Origin: Oscillospiraceae bacterium
GTDB taxonomy: Bacteria > Bacillota > Clostridia > Oscillospirales > Ruminococcaceae
Direction: 5' to 3'
Assembly (NCBI GenBank): GCA_017405465.1
Contig: JAFRAJ010000016.1
Coordinates: 62,001 to 126,000 of the forward strand
DNA length: 64,000 nt
Shown here: positions 30,797 through 39,583 of the stretch, in pieces
How the letters are laid out: each line of letters opens with the position of its first letter
Position numbering within the stretch: the first letter of the stretch is position 1
The notes under the pieces: model-generated
Told to the model about the DNA's origin: nothing
The model's database searches: none
Seen by the model: the letters and a program-made list of their open reading frames with translations, nothing else
Translations under genes and position numbers: made by a program

Positions 30797-31744
30797 TTGA
30801 GCTATGTAACAACAGATGAGATCATACAGGCAAGGCAGATGGACCTGCTGACGTACCTGCAGAACTATGAACCGGAAAATCTGATAAAGGTTTCAAGAGA
30901 TACATACTGCACTAAAGAACATGATTCACTTAAGATCAATAACGGTATGTGGCACTGGTTCTCGCGGGGATTTGGAGGAGCGACAGCACTTGATTATCTT
31001 ATCAAGGTAAAGGAAATGACTTTTCCTCAGGCGGTAATGACGATCCTTGGAAAGACAGCTGTTTCAAAACCTGTATTTATGAAACAGGAAGCAGACAAAG
31101 AAAGAAGACTGCTGCTTCCGGAAAGAAGCAGCAGTACAGATCACGTAGTTCGGTATCTGAGAGGAAGAGGCATACATCCTTCAGTGATCAATTACTGCCT
31201 GAAGAATGACCTGCTGTATGAATCAGCAGACAAACACAGAAACGCCGTATTCCTGTGCCGTGACATAAACGGAAAGGTCAGGAGCGCAGCGGTACGGAGT
31301 ACGACAACAGCATATAAGGGTGATGTGACGGGCAGTGATAAGCACTGCTCTTTTTCATTTCCGGGAGATCCTGGCAGAAACGATCTGCACATTTTTGAAT
31401 CGGCAATAGATCTTCTCAGCTATGCATCTATTCTCCAGATGAAGGGATATGACTGGCAGGAAGTACCGATGCTGTCGCTGGCGGGAGTCTACATACAGAG
31501 CAGGAAGGACGTAGTGCCTGTAGCGCTTGCCCAGTACCTCAAGGATCATCCGGTGATAACCGATGTGCACATGCACCTGGACAACGATGAGGTAGGACGT
31601 GGCGCTTCAGATGGTATCAAGGCAGGATTGCAAAATAGAGGCTATACAGTATTCGATGAGCCTCCTGCATGCGGCAAAGATGTTAATGACCAGCTTATGG
31701 CAAATGTCGGATTGAAACGTAACAGGGAGGTGTATCAGAGATGA
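30797..31744 (+). CDS. DUF3991/TOPRIM-domain protein, primase-like
   Basis: A 315-residue protein starting at TTG with GGAGGTGAG upstream. The N-terminal part has a CHC2-like region without a full zinc motif (WHWFSRGFGGATALDYLI), followed by the DUF3991 region (HVVRYLRGRGIHPSVI). The C-terminal TOPRIM fold has its Glu in HIFESAIDLLSYAS and its DxD-like acidic stretch in VHMHLDNDEVGRGA. Such proteins are standard in Tn1549-like ICEs and are thought to act in DNA processing during transfer. It overlaps the DUF3846 gene by four bases. Confidence 0.8.
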   Translation: MSYVTTDEIIQARQMDLLTYLQNYEPENLIKVSRDTYCTKEHDSLKINNGMWHWFSRGFGGATALDYLIKVKEMTFPQAVMTILGKTAVSKPVFMKQEADKERRLLLPERSSSTDHVVRYLRGRGIHPSVINYCLKNDLLYESADKHRNAVFLCRDINGKVRSAAVRSTTTAYKGDVTGSDKHCSFSFPGDPGRNDLHIFESAIDLLSYASILQMKGYDWQEVPMLSLAGVYIQSRKDVVPVALAQYLKDHPVITDVHMHLDNDEVGRGASDGIKAGLQNRGYTVFDEPPACGKDVNDQLMANVGLKRNREVYQR

Positions 31745-32145
31745 CAGAAGGCAAGATCAGAGTGATATATGTTGAGCCTGGTATGTATGCCAGGGATACA
31801 GAGATCGATACAGATCTAAGGGATCTGCAGAATGCAGTAATGGGTCAGATAGAAGTGTTCTATCCGTTTGATGAACCGGTTTGCATTGTCTGTAACGAGG
31901 AAGGCAAGATCAACGGGATGCCGTTGAACCGTGCTGTCTTCGGAGATGACGGTAAGATCACGGATGTGATCGCCGGACCGTTCTTCATATGCGGAGCAGG
32001 TGAGGAAGACTTCATCAGCCTCACTGATGAACAGGCAGATAAGTATCTGGAGATGTTCAGACGACCGGAGCGGATACAGTTTTTCGGAGGAAACACGGTC
32101 GTGACCTTATATGATCCGGTTCGAGAGCAGAGTTATGAAAGATAG
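31741..32145 (+). CDS. DUF3846-domain protein
   Basis: A 134-residue protein with the DUF3846 pattern: an early VIYVEPGM, then LQNAVMGQIEVFYPF, VCIVCNEEGKINGMPLNRAV, and a middle VIAGPFFICG. It is common next to DUF3991 proteins in clostridial ICEs. Function unknown. It is translated from an ATGA overlap with the upstream gene and closes that small operon. Confidence 0.8.
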   Translation: MTEGKIRVIYVEPGMYARDTEIDTDLRDLQNAVMGQIEVFYPFDEPVCIVCNEEGKINGMPLNRAVFGDDGKITDVIAGPFFICGAGEEDFISLTDEQADKYLEMFRRPERIQFFGGNTVVTLYDPVREQSYER

Positions 32146-32398
32146 AACTTGCCAGGTCAGGGGACGTGGCATTGTCGTAGCAAGCAACGTCTCTGTACGT
32201 ACAGAGACAGCTCGTTAGGGACTTTTCAGTCCCTAAGACCCTGCACCAACACACCAAGTATGGTAATCAGTAAACTACAGCAGTTGTCATTTTGCTGGTG
32301 GTTAGTGTAAAAACGGATTAGATTATAGTAACATTAGATTTAGACTAGATTGCTCTTGAAACGCTGTTATAGATTACGAATTTTGGAGGCTTGAAGTA
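32146..32398 (+). other. Intergenic region with two strong palindromes
   Basis: This 253-base stretch contains a perfect 20-base palindrome (32189-32208, half-site GTCTCTGTAC) and, six bases later, a 9-bp hairpin TTAGGGACT/AGTCCCTAA (32215-32236). Neither is followed by a T run, so they are poor terminators and could be protein-binding sites. The second half is AT-rich and leads into the paralog genes; no firm promoter was found. Confidence 0.55.
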
Positions 32399-32956
32399 AT
32401 GGCTGAATATAATTACTCTTTGAAAGTTGTTGATTATGTCGATTATTATGAAGCTCCTATAGAGGAGGACAATTATGAACGCTTAACAGAAAGTTTAGAG
32501 TACTATGGAAAAGTATTAATAGCAGAACAAAGGGAAGACTGCACTTTTTTTAGTGGAGTCCTTAGTTCTTTGGAGTCCCTAGATGCAATAAGGAGAAATC
32601 TTGTATGCGATGAGGGAACTTATCCATATGAATGGACTTTCTCAAATTGGCCTATAAAAACTGAAGCCGATGACAAAGAACATAACCGAGAAGTAGAGGT
32701 AGGATGCGGTTATCGTTTGAAACTCTGTAATTCTGTTGAGTCTCCTGATGGAGGTGAGATTTATTATCCTATACATGAAGAAAGTTTTAAAATCGTAAAT
32801 ATGTTATTAGGGTCAGGAGAAGTGCAGATAGCAGAACAAAGAGATAATTATACCTATTTTGAAGGAACAGTTCCTGCTTTGATCTACTTACGGGTATTAG
32901 ATTATATATTAGAACAGTATAAGTATGATCTGACTATAAGTAATTATCGTTATTAA
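32399..32956 (+). CDS. Hypothetical protein, first of a tandem paralog pair
   Basis: A 185-residue acidic, AT-rich-coded protein of unknown function. It contains two internal copies of a motif (VLIAEQREDCTFFSG near residue 40, VQIAEQRDNYTYFEG near 144), each probably a beta-hairpin unit, and ends in NYRY. The next gene encodes a close relative with the same two motifs and the same end. Both genes carry the same leader TTGGAGGCTTGAAGTAATGG, so the duplication included the ribosome-binding site. The AT-rich composition differs from the surrounding ICE genes and suggests later acquisition as cargo. Confidence 0.65.
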   Translation: MAEYNYSLKVVDYVDYYEAPIEEDNYERLTESLEYYGKVLIAEQREDCTFFSGVLSSLESLDAIRRNLVCDEGTYPYEWTFSNWPIKTEADDKEHNREVEVGCGYRLKLCNSVESPDGGEIYYPIHEESFKIVNMLLGSGEVQIAEQRDNYTYFEGTVPALIYLRVLDYILEQYKYDLTISNYRY

Positions 32957-32999
32957 TGATTTCACTGTTATTGATTAAGAATATTGGAGGCTTGAAGTA

Positions 33000-33563
33000 A
33001 TGGCTAAATATAATTACTCCTTGGAACTTCATGATATTGTCGATTATTCCGATGCTCCTATAGCTGATGGAAATTATGAAGGCATAAAAGAAGAGCTGGA
33101 ATTTTTTGGAGAAGTACTCGTGGCAGAACAAAGAGAAGACGGCACTTATTTTAATGGGACCCTTAATGAAGTGGGATTCATAGGGGTAGTACGGGAGTAT
33201 TTTGAAGATGGGGTAAAAGGGGATTATTTATATGATTGGACTATCTCAAATTGGCCCATGAATAATGAAGCCGATGACGAAGAACGGAACCGAATGGTAT
33301 GGGAGGGAGTTGGTTACCATTTGAAACTCTGTAATGCTATAGAGTCTTCTATTGGTAGCGAGTCCTATCATCCTTTACATAAGGAGAGCAGTGGTATCGT
33401 AAAAAGGATGCTGGAGAGTATGGGAGAAGTACAGATAGCAGAACAAAGAGAAGAATACACATATTTTGAAGGAATATTTGATGATTTGATGTCCATGGAG
33501 ATATTAGATGTTGTATTTGATCTATATAAGGTTGATCTGACTATAACAAATTATCGCTATTAA
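33000..33563 (+). CDS. Hypothetical protein, second of a tandem paralog pair
   Basis: A 187-residue paralog of the upstream gene. The start (MAKYNYSLELHDIVDYSDAP against MAEYNYSLKVVDYVDYYEAP), the WTISNWPMNNEADDEE middle, the two AEQRE motifs and the NYRY end all correspond. Divergence is spread evenly, which suggests an old duplication kept by selection. No domain is recognised; all-beta or mixed structure seems likely from the alternating pattern. It stands in front of a possible oriT and mobC. Confidence 0.65.
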   Translation: MAKYNYSLELHDIVDYSDAPIADGNYEGIKEELEFFGEVLVAEQREDGTYFNGTLNEVGFIGVVREYFEDGVKGDYLYDWTISNWPMNNEADDEERNRMVWEGVGYHLKLCNAIESSIGSESYHPLHKESSGIVKRMLESMGEVQIAEQREEYTYFEGIFDDLMSMEILDVVFDLYKVDLTITNYRY

Positions 33564-33576
33564 TGCTTTGGAGCGA

Positions 33577-33658
33577 CTTGTTAACTGATAAGAACAAGCA
33601 GAACTGATACAATTATTAAAATAGTTATCGCGCTTAATGGTAAGTGTTACCTGCGCTC
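33577..33658 (+). other. Candidate origin of transfer (oriT)
   Basis: The region directly before mobC holds the inverted repeats CTTGTT/AACAAG (33577-33598) and GGTAA-GTG-TTACC (33639-33651), then TGCGCTC. The core GGTAAGTG matches the start of the nick region known from IncQ/pIP501-type oriT sites (GGTAAGTGCGCCCT), although the following bases differ. Position next to the relaxosome genes agrees. This is an inference from short matches. Confidence 0.35.
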
Positions 33659-33691
33659 AAGAATATAAACGTAATACTGTTATTTTCTGAC

Positions 33692-33726
33692 AGCACCATC
33701 TGATGATAAGATGGTGCTTTTTCTTT
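33692..33726 (+). terminator. Terminator before mobC
   Basis: A perfect 9-bp stem AGCACCATC / GATGGTGCT with a 9-base loop, followed by TTTTTCTTTT. Confidence 0.85.
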
Positions 33727-33753
33727 TGCAGCAAAATGAAGGGAGGGGATTAT

Positions 33754-34077
33754 ATGCCAAAAAGGAACTGCAGATTCGAGGTGAGGCTCAGCAAGGATGA
33801 ATTCTACAATCTCTCAAAGAAAGCCAGGAAAGCAGGAATGTCCTGCGGAGAGTTTGTCAGAAAGGCAATAGAAGGTCAGACCGTCATGGAAGCGCCATCG
33901 GTTGATGTGCCTGTCCTGATCAGGGAGGTGCGTCGCGTCGGATACAGCCTCAACGAGATCCTCAAAGTCGCTTATTCCAGACAGCTGCTAGATGTACCTC
34001 AGCTGAGGAAAGCACTTGATGATAACAGGACTGTCGAGAAAATGATTGCAGAAGCATACGGGCAGACATGGCAGTAA
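33754..34077 (+). CDS. mobC: Relaxosome accessory protein MobC
   Basis: A 107-residue ribbon-helix-helix protein. The N-terminal FEVRLSKDEFYNLSKKARKA and AGMSCGEFVRKAI form the RHH fold, and IREVRRVGYSLNEILKVAY is the MobC family signature. MobC binds oriT and helps the relaxase to open DNA. The ATG at 33754 has GGGAGGGG upstream. It overlaps the relaxase start by ten bases, and the order mobC-relaxase is standard for this ICE class. Confidence 0.88.
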   Translation: MPKRNCRFEVRLSKDEFYNLSKKARKAGMSCGEFVRKAIEGQTVMEAPSVDVPVLIREVRRVGYSLNEILKVAYSRQLLDVPQLRKALDDNRTVEKMIAEAYGQTWQ

Positions 34078-35516
34078 CATCCATCTGGCCGATCAACGGC
34101 AGAGTCGATCAGGTCATAGACTATGCTCGTAACCCGGAGAAAACGACAGAAGCGGTTTCAGAAAACCAGGCACAGCTTCATACCATCGATGGAGTCGTGG
34201 AATACGCAGCGGATGACATGAAAACAGAAGAGCGCTGCTATGTTACCGGCATCAACTGCAGAGAGGATATTGCCGCAAAGCAATTCATGGAGACTAAGGA
34301 TTTCTGGACACGTATTACAGGAAAGGATAAGTTTGCAGGCAGAGTCTGCTTTCACGGATATCAGTCTTTCGCTGCAGGCGAGGTCGATGCAGAAACAGCT
34401 CACGAAATCGGTGTAAAGCTTGCCTCAAAGCTATGGGGAGACCGCTATGAAATCATAGTTGCGACTCATTGCAACACAGGCCATTATCACAATCATTTCG
34501 TCATTAATTCGGTGTCATGGAGCGATGGCTATAAATTCGACAACAGGCTCTCCGACTATCAGGCCATGAAGAATGAATCCGACAGACTGTGCCTGCAGTA
34601 CAAACTGTCTGTTATAGAAGATGCTGTCGGCAGGGGCAGGAATTACCGGGAATACCTGGCAGAACGGAACGGCAAGCCTACCAACAGAAGCCTTATCCGG
34701 CAGGATATCGACAGGGCGGTAGCGGCATCTATGACGGAAAGAGAATTCTTCTCACGTCTTCAGGAGATGGGATATGAGATCAAGATCAGCGGGGAGCGAG
34801 GCAAGCCGCTGAAGTATCCCGCACTTAAGCCGCCGGGAGCAAACGGTTTCTTCCGGTTCCATAAGCTTGGAGAAGGATATTCACTGGATGAGATCAACGG
34901 GAAGATCCTCAAAAATGTTCACAGGACGTTGCCTTTCCCGGAAAATGAGATCGAATCCGTCAAGGAATACCGCAGGAAGACAGAGCCTGTGATAAAGGCA
35001 TCGGGACTGCACGCGCTGTATATCCGGTACTGTTATGAACTTCATATTCTCACGATATTTCCGGCATCCGTTAAGCGGGTGTCTTTTTTTATGCGTGAGG
35101 ATCTGACGAAGATGGATAAGTTCGACAGGCAGACGCAGTTGCTGGCGGAGCACAGGATCGAAACGCTGGAGGATCTGAGCGCTTACAGATCAAAGGCAGA
35201 GAATGATCTTGCATCTCTGGAGGGTAGGAGGGCAGTTCTCAGGAATGAACTCAAGAAAGCGAACAGAACCGGCGATGAAGACGATATCGCCCGTATCAAG
35301 GGCAAGATCACCGATACCACTTCCGAGATGAAGAAACTACGGGAAGACATAAAGCTCTGTGATGCCATAGAAAAGAGATCAGGACCGATGGAGGAGGAAT
35401 TACAGAAACTGAAAGAAGAACAGGAGAAAACTACAGGAAAGGAGAGAGAACAGGATGAGCAATTATTCGGGAGACGCAGCCGAACAGGTCGTGAGAATGA
35501 CGCTGGAAGGCACTGA
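34068..35516 (+). CDS. Relaxase / mobilization nuclease (VirD2-like, MobP type)
   Basis: A 482-residue relaxase that nicks oriT and leads the transferred strand into the recipient. The N-terminal catalytic domain (about 1-250) has a VTGINC strand, the metal-binding histidine motif HCNTGHYHNHFVINSVSW, and further LCLQYKLSVIEDA. The catalytic Tyr is likely in an early strand (candidate YARN near residue 24), which I cannot prove. The C-terminal half is a coiled coil rich in Glu/Lys, probably the coupling-protein contact. It overlaps the PcfB gene. Confidence 0.9.
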   Translation: MAVTSIWPINGRVDQVIDYARNPEKTTEAVSENQAQLHTIDGVVEYAADDMKTEERCYVTGINCREDIAAKQFMETKDFWTRITGKDKFAGRVCFHGYQSFAAGEVDAETAHEIGVKLASKLWGDRYEIIVATHCNTGHYHNHFVINSVSWSDGYKFDNRLSDYQAMKNESDRLCLQYKLSVIEDAVGRGRNYREYLAERNGKPTNRSLIRQDIDRAVAASMTEREFFSRLQEMGYEIKISGERGKPLKYPALKPPGANGFFRFHKLGEGYSLDEINGKILKNVHRTLPFPENEIESVKEYRRKTEPVIKASGLHALYIRYCYELHILTIFPASVKRVSFFMREDLTKMDKFDRQTQLLAEHRIETLEDLSAYRSKAENDLASLEGRRAVLRNELKKANRTGDEDDIARIKGKITDTTSEMKKLREDIKLCDAIEKRSGPMEEELQKLKEEQEKTTGKEREQDEQLFGRRSRTGRENDAGRH

Positions 35517-36228
35517 GGTCGCAGTCAAACTTGCCGGTACAGGTGCCAAGCAGCTTGCGATTCTGCTGTATGCGGTGCTCAAGGATCAGAAGAAGACCAG
35601 AGGCAAGGTCAGGCTTACCAATATGCTACGCAGCGGAAAGGAACTCAAGGTGTTTGCGGTCCTAGACCAGGATCTGCAGAAGTTCTGTACGGAAGCAAAG
35701 AAATACGGTGTTTTGTATGCGGTCCTCAAGGATAACGAAGCAAAGGACGGCCTTACCGATATCATGGTCCGTGCAGAGGACGCCAGCAAGATCAACCGCA
35801 TCTTTGAGCGCTTCAAGCTGACTACAGTGGATATGGGCTCCGTCAAGGCTCAGATCGAGAAACAGAGGGAGGAGAGCGCTCCGGCAAAGGAAAAGAAAAC
35901 GGAAGAGCCCATGACTCAGAAGGAAAAGATAGAAGCTTTTCTCGATGAGCTCCTGAGATCCGATGAGGAGGAGAAGGAACAGCCACACCCCGAAGAAGGC
36001 CGAACTGCGAAGTCCCGTCAGTCCGAGCCTTCCTCAGGGAGGAGATCGAATACCGCAAGGGACGACCATGATCGCGTACCGGAACAATCCAGACCTTCCG
36101 TGAAGAAGGAACTGGAACAGATCAGACGCGAGCAGAAGGAAACGGCGGGATCCTCCAAAAACAGGAACAAGCAGAAGAACCAGCAGCATAAGGCGCCCAA
36201 GAAGAAAAAGAAGAACAAGGGTAGATAA
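35455..36228 (+). CDS. PcfB-like (DUF3801) conjugation protein
   Basis: A 257-residue protein with the DUF3801/PcfB domain in the first 130 residues (VVRMTLEGTEVAVKLAGTGA, then FCTEAKKYGVLYAVLKD). A disordered, highly charged tail follows and ends in a run of lysines. In pCF10, PcfB is an accessory factor that works with the relaxase and the coupling protein PcfC. Here it stands between relaxase and VirD4 genes, in agreement. It overlaps the relaxase gene by 62 bases in another frame. Confidence 0.85.
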   Translation: MSNYSGDAAEQVVRMTLEGTEVAVKLAGTGAKQLAILLYAVLKDQKKTRGKVRLTNMLRSGKELKVFAVLDQDLQKFCTEAKKYGVLYAVLKDNEAKDGLTDIMVRAEDASKINRIFERFKLTTVDMGSVKAQIEKQREESAPAKEKKTEEPMTQKEKIEAFLDELLRSDEEEKEQPHPEEGRTAKSRQSEPSSGRRSNTARDDHDRVPEQSRPSVKKELEQIRREQKETAGSSKNRNKQKNQQHKAPKKKKKNKGR

Positions 36229-36240
36229 GGAGAGAACGGT

Positions 36241-37113
36241 ATGAATTCATATGAGAACAGAGATATGAACAGTCAGGAATTCGACAGGGACGCCTGGCTG
36301 AAACAGAAACAGGAGGACAGGGATGCTGCCTTCGGGATCGTGGCAGATACCGTACAAGGCATAAAGAAGGACGGGAAGCAGCTGCAGCAGTATCTGGATG
36401 TACAGAGCAAATTCTCAAAATACTCTGTGAGCAACGTGATGCTCATATCCGCGCAGATGCCGCAGGCGACCCGTCTGGGCGATTTCAATTACTGGAAGGA
36501 GGCAGGGAAATATATCAAGAAAGGAGAAGTCGGGATCCTGATCCTTGAGCCCGGAAAGGAATACAAGCGCAAAGACGGCAGCACCGGAGTCAATTACAAC
36601 ACCAAGAAGGTGTTCGATATATCGCAGACTAATGCACAGCAGCAGGAAAGTCCTGAGATAAGCCGTGACAGCCGTCTTCTCATGAAGGCACTCGTCTCGA
36701 ACGCTCCGTGCGAGATCAAGGCGCAGGCTGACCTGGCGGATACGGAAAACACTCTTGCGTACTACGATGCATCCGATAAGACTCTGTATGTAGCAAAGGG
36801 ACATTCCTATGAAGAACTGTTCCCGTCGGTAGCCAGGGAGATTGCTCATGCGTATATGGACAAGGACGGATATGACCGCACTGCTGGTGAGAATATCGCG
36901 TACTGCGCTGCCTATATCATCTGCAAAAGAAGCGGCATCGATGCGGCAGGATTCAGGTTTGATAAAGTGACGGAAGCCTTTTCGTCAATGGATGACAAGA
37001 GCATAAAGGCAGAACTCGGCAGGATCAGGGACGCTGCAAACAGTATCTGTGCCGACATGGACCGGATGTTCGAGAAACAGGAGAAGGACAGGGTTAGAGA
37101 TGATGCGAGGTAG
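36241..37113 (+). CDS. ArdC-like protein with degenerate metallopeptidase motif
   Basis: A 290-residue relative of the protein at 26060. The ArdC-type N-terminal domain is clear (FSKYSVSNVMLISAQMPQAT, FNYWKEAGKYIKKGEVGILI, KVFDISQTNAQ). In the C-terminal domain the zinc motif reads REIAHAYMD where HExxH would be expected, so the first His and the Glu are lost. It is therefore likely a non-catalytic ssDNA-binding or structural version. It sits between PcfB and VirD4 genes. A role in protecting or packing transferred ssDNA is inferred. Confidence 0.75.
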   Translation: MNSYENRDMNSQEFDRDAWLKQKQEDRDAAFGIVADTVQGIKKDGKQLQQYLDVQSKFSKYSVSNVMLISAQMPQATRLGDFNYWKEAGKYIKKGEVGILILEPGKEYKRKDGSTGVNYNTKKVFDISQTNAQQQESPEISRDSRLLMKALVSNAPCEIKAQADLADTENTLAYYDASDKTLYVAKGHSYEELFPSVAREIAHAYMDKDGYDRTAGENIAYCAAYIICKRSGIDAAGFRFDKVTEAFSSMDDKSIKAELGRIRDAANSICADMDRMFEKQEKDRVRDDAR

Positions 37114-37121
37114 GTGGTCAT

Positions 37122-37307
37122 ATGTACGGTGAAGTAGTCCTGAAGCTGAGCGGCTTCGAGCAGCGTCTTATGGTAAACGGTCTGGTCGAGTTCAAGAACG
37201 ACCTGACCAGGAACGACAAGCCGACAGAGGATGTGGATGATCTCATCCTCAAGGTGATAGACGCGCCTCCCGTAAAACAGAGGAGGCGCGTCCGTGAGGA
37301 GAGATAA
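37122..37307 (+). CDS. Small ICE protein of unknown function
   Basis: A 61-residue peptide (MYGEVVLKLSGFEQRLMVNG start, basic end KQRRRVREER). No family is recognised beyond the general occurrence of small ORFs in front of VirD4 genes in these elements. It overlaps the VirD4 start by 14 bases, so translation is coupled. Confidence 0.55.
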   Translation: MYGEVVLKLSGFEQRLMVNGLVEFKNDLTRNDKPTEDVDDLILKVIDAPPVKQRRRVREER

Positions 37308-39123
37308 GTTTTCTGCGGATCTTACAGTCCTGTATGTGCTTGGAGCATTGTGCACTGTATGGCTGGGCCTGCTCACGGCTCCGGCACTGTCAGGAGGGCT
37401 TCCCAAGTTCATCAGAGAATTCGGAGAGATCATGAATCATCCGTTCCGTATCACGTTATGTGAGGACAGCCTCAGGACTGTCCTCATATTCCTTCTCTGC
37501 TACGGACTCGGGATCGGGATATGGATGTCTTCTGACAGAAACTACAGGAGAAGGGAGGAGCACGGATCCGCGAGATGGGGAAACGTCAGGCAGATCAACA
37601 GCAAATATGCTGACAGTGATGTAGCAAAAAACAAGATTCTGACACAGAACGTTTCGATAGGTCTGGACGGCAGGAAGCACAGGAGAAATCTCAATGTTCT
37701 GGTGTGCGGCGGATCGGGGGCTGGAAAGACCCGGTACTATGCGACTCCGAATCTGCTCAATGCCAACTGCAGCTATATAGTCCTGGACCCGAAAGGCGAG
37801 CTGCTGCGCAATACCGGAAACCTGCTAAAGGCAAAAGGTTATGAGATAAAGGTAATAGACCTGATAAACATGGAGCGCAGCCACTGCTACAATCCGTTCA
37901 TGTATCTCAGGAACGATAACGATATCCAGAGACTGGTCACGAACCTGTTCAAGAACACGACTCCAAAGAATTCCTCCAGTACGGACCCTTTCTGGGATCA
38001 GGCAGCGCAGATGCTGCTTTTGGCACTGATCTGCTACCTGCATTATGAGGCTCCGGTGGAGGAGCAGAACTTTTCCATGGTACTGGAGATGATCCGGGCG
38101 GGGGATGTAATGGAGGACAACGACCAATATCAGTCGCCGCTGGACGTGCTCTTCGCGAGACTGGAAATGAGAAATCCCGAGCACCTGGCGCTCAAATACT
38201 ACAGAAGCTACAGGTCGGGCTCGGGAAAGACACTGAAATCCATTCAGATAACACTGATGTCGAGGCTGGAGAAGTTCAATCTGGAATCGCTTGCGGGAAT
38301 CACACAGTACGACGAGCTGGAACTGGACAAGGTCGGAGAGAGGAAAACTGCGATATTCGCGGTGATACCGGATAATGACAGTTCGTTCAACTTCCTGATC
38401 GGCGCACTGTATACGCAGCTGTTCCAGCAGCTGTATTATCAGGCCGACAATGTTTACGGCGGCAGGTTGCCGGTACATGTTCATTTCGTGATGGACGAGT
38501 TCGCGAACGTCGCGCTGCCGGATGAGTTTGACAAGATCCTGTCTACGATGAGATCCAGAGAGATCTCTGTATCCATCATCATCCAAAACATGGCTCAGCT
38601 CAAAGCATTGTTCGAGAAGCAGTGGGAATCCATTGTCGGCAATGCTGATGAATTTCTGTATCTTGGAGGAAACGAGCAGTCGACACACGATTATGTCTCG
38701 AGGCTTATGGGAAAGGAGACGATAGACACAAACACATACGGCCAGTCAAAGGGAAGGAACGGTAGTTATTCTACGAACTGGCAGATCACAGGACGGGATC
38801 TTATGACTTCAGACGAGGTGCGGATGCTGGATAACAGATTCGCGCTTCTTTTTATAAGAGGAGAGAGACCTGTAAAGGATCTCAAATACGACATCATGCG
38901 GCACCCCAACATTTCGTACACGACAGACGGAGGTGCACAGCCTTATCAGCACGGTGAGGACATGATCAGTATCGCGTCCATTTCGTTTGAGCCGGGACTC
39001 ATTACGGAAGCGGAGATCATGGAAAGCGAGAACCGTGATTACCTGATATTCACGGAAGAAGAACTGGAAGAAATGCTTAAGAAGAAAAGGGAGGGAACTG
39101 AAAATGAGAAAAAGAAACAGTAA
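37294..39123 (+). CDS. Type IV coupling protein (VirD4/TraG family)
   Basis: A 609-residue membrane ATPase that links the relaxase-DNA complex to the conjugation channel. Two N-terminal membrane helices (about 8-30 and 60-80) precede the ATPase domain with Walker A GGSGAGKT (about 139-146), YIVLDPKGELL and Walker B VHFVMDEFANVA (about 395-405). STMRSREISVSIIIQNMAQL and the NEQSTHDYVSRLMG region are typical. The start is GTG at 37294, inside the small upstream ORF. Complete and normal length. Confidence 0.92.
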   Translation: MRRDKFSADLTVLYVLGALCTVWLGLLTAPALSGGLPKFIREFGEIMNHPFRITLCEDSLRTVLIFLLCYGLGIGIWMSSDRNYRRREEHGSARWGNVRQINSKYADSDVAKNKILTQNVSIGLDGRKHRRNLNVLVCGGSGAGKTRYYATPNLLNANCSYIVLDPKGELLRNTGNLLKAKGYEIKVIDLINMERSHCYNPFMYLRNDNDIQRLVTNLFKNTTPKNSSSTDPFWDQAAQMLLLALICYLHYEAPVEEQNFSMVLEMIRAGDVMEDNDQYQSPLDVLFARLEMRNPEHLALKYYRSYRSGSGKTLKSIQITLMSRLEKFNLESLAGITQYDELELDKVGERKTAIFAVIPDNDSSFNFLIGALYTQLFQQLYYQADNVYGGRLPVHVHFVMDEFANVALPDEFDKILSTMRSREISVSIIIQNMAQLKALFEKQWESIVGNADEFLYLGGNEQSTHDYVSRLMGKETIDTNTYGQSKGRNGSYSTNWQITGRDLMTSDEVRMLDNRFALLFIRGERPVKDLKYDIMRHPNISYTTDGGAQPYQHGEDMISIASISFEPGLITEAEIMESENRDYLIFTEEELEEMLKKKREGTENEKKKQ

Positions 39124-39412
39124 GAGACTTATCTGCACTGTTATAGCGGTCGCTATTGCAGTCATGACTGTAGCGGCGCCTGTATTTGCGGCGACTAATG
39201 ATCCGATCGAGGTGGTGGAGAATCTCAGCGATTTCATCTTCGGGCTGATCAGAGCGGTAGGCCTGATACTGCTCGGATGGGGCATCGTGCAGGTGGGACT
39301 GTCCGTGCAGAGTCATGACCCGTCCCAGAGATCCAACGGATTCCTGACTCTGGCGGGAGGTGTTATCGTGACTTTTGCCAAAGAAATCCTGAACCTTATT
39401 GTCGCAGGATGA
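39104..39412 (+). CDS. Maff2/VirB2-like small membrane protein
   Basis: A 102-residue exported protein with a signal-like N-terminus (LICTVIAVAIAVMTVAAPVFA) and two further membrane helices (FIFGLIRAVGLILLGWGIVQ; LTLAGGVIVTFAKEILNLIV). This is the Maff2 type found after VirD4 in Tn1549-like ICEs and is comparable in layout to VirB2/TrbC pilins. A VirB2-like role is inferred. It starts within VirD4 and is followed by a terminator, so it is the last gene of that transcript. Confidence 0.8.
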   Translation: MRKRNSKRLICTVIAVAIAVMTVAAPVFAATNDPIEVVENLSDFIFGLIRAVGLILLGWGIVQVGLSVQSHDPSQRSNGFLTLAGGVIVTFAKEILNLIVAG

Positions 39413-39538
39413 TGGTTTTCAGTGCAGCAGCAGTCCGCTGCAGCGACACTTTCTGAGCCTCCCGCCCACCCCAAAAGTATCGCAGGGGTGATCTTTAATC
39501 GCAAAGGGAGGAAGTGGTGCAGATCGATATATAATTTC

Positions 39539-39560
39539 GGAGCCTTCGGGCTCCTTTTTT
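39539..39560 (+). terminator. Terminator behind the Maff2-like gene
   Basis: GGAGCC pairs with GGCTCC around a short TTCG-type loop and is followed by TTTTTT. The 120 bases before it contain the palindrome CGCTGCAGCG but no gene. Confidence 0.85.
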
Positions 39561-39583
39561 GTTAGGAGGAAGGAGGTGTTTGG

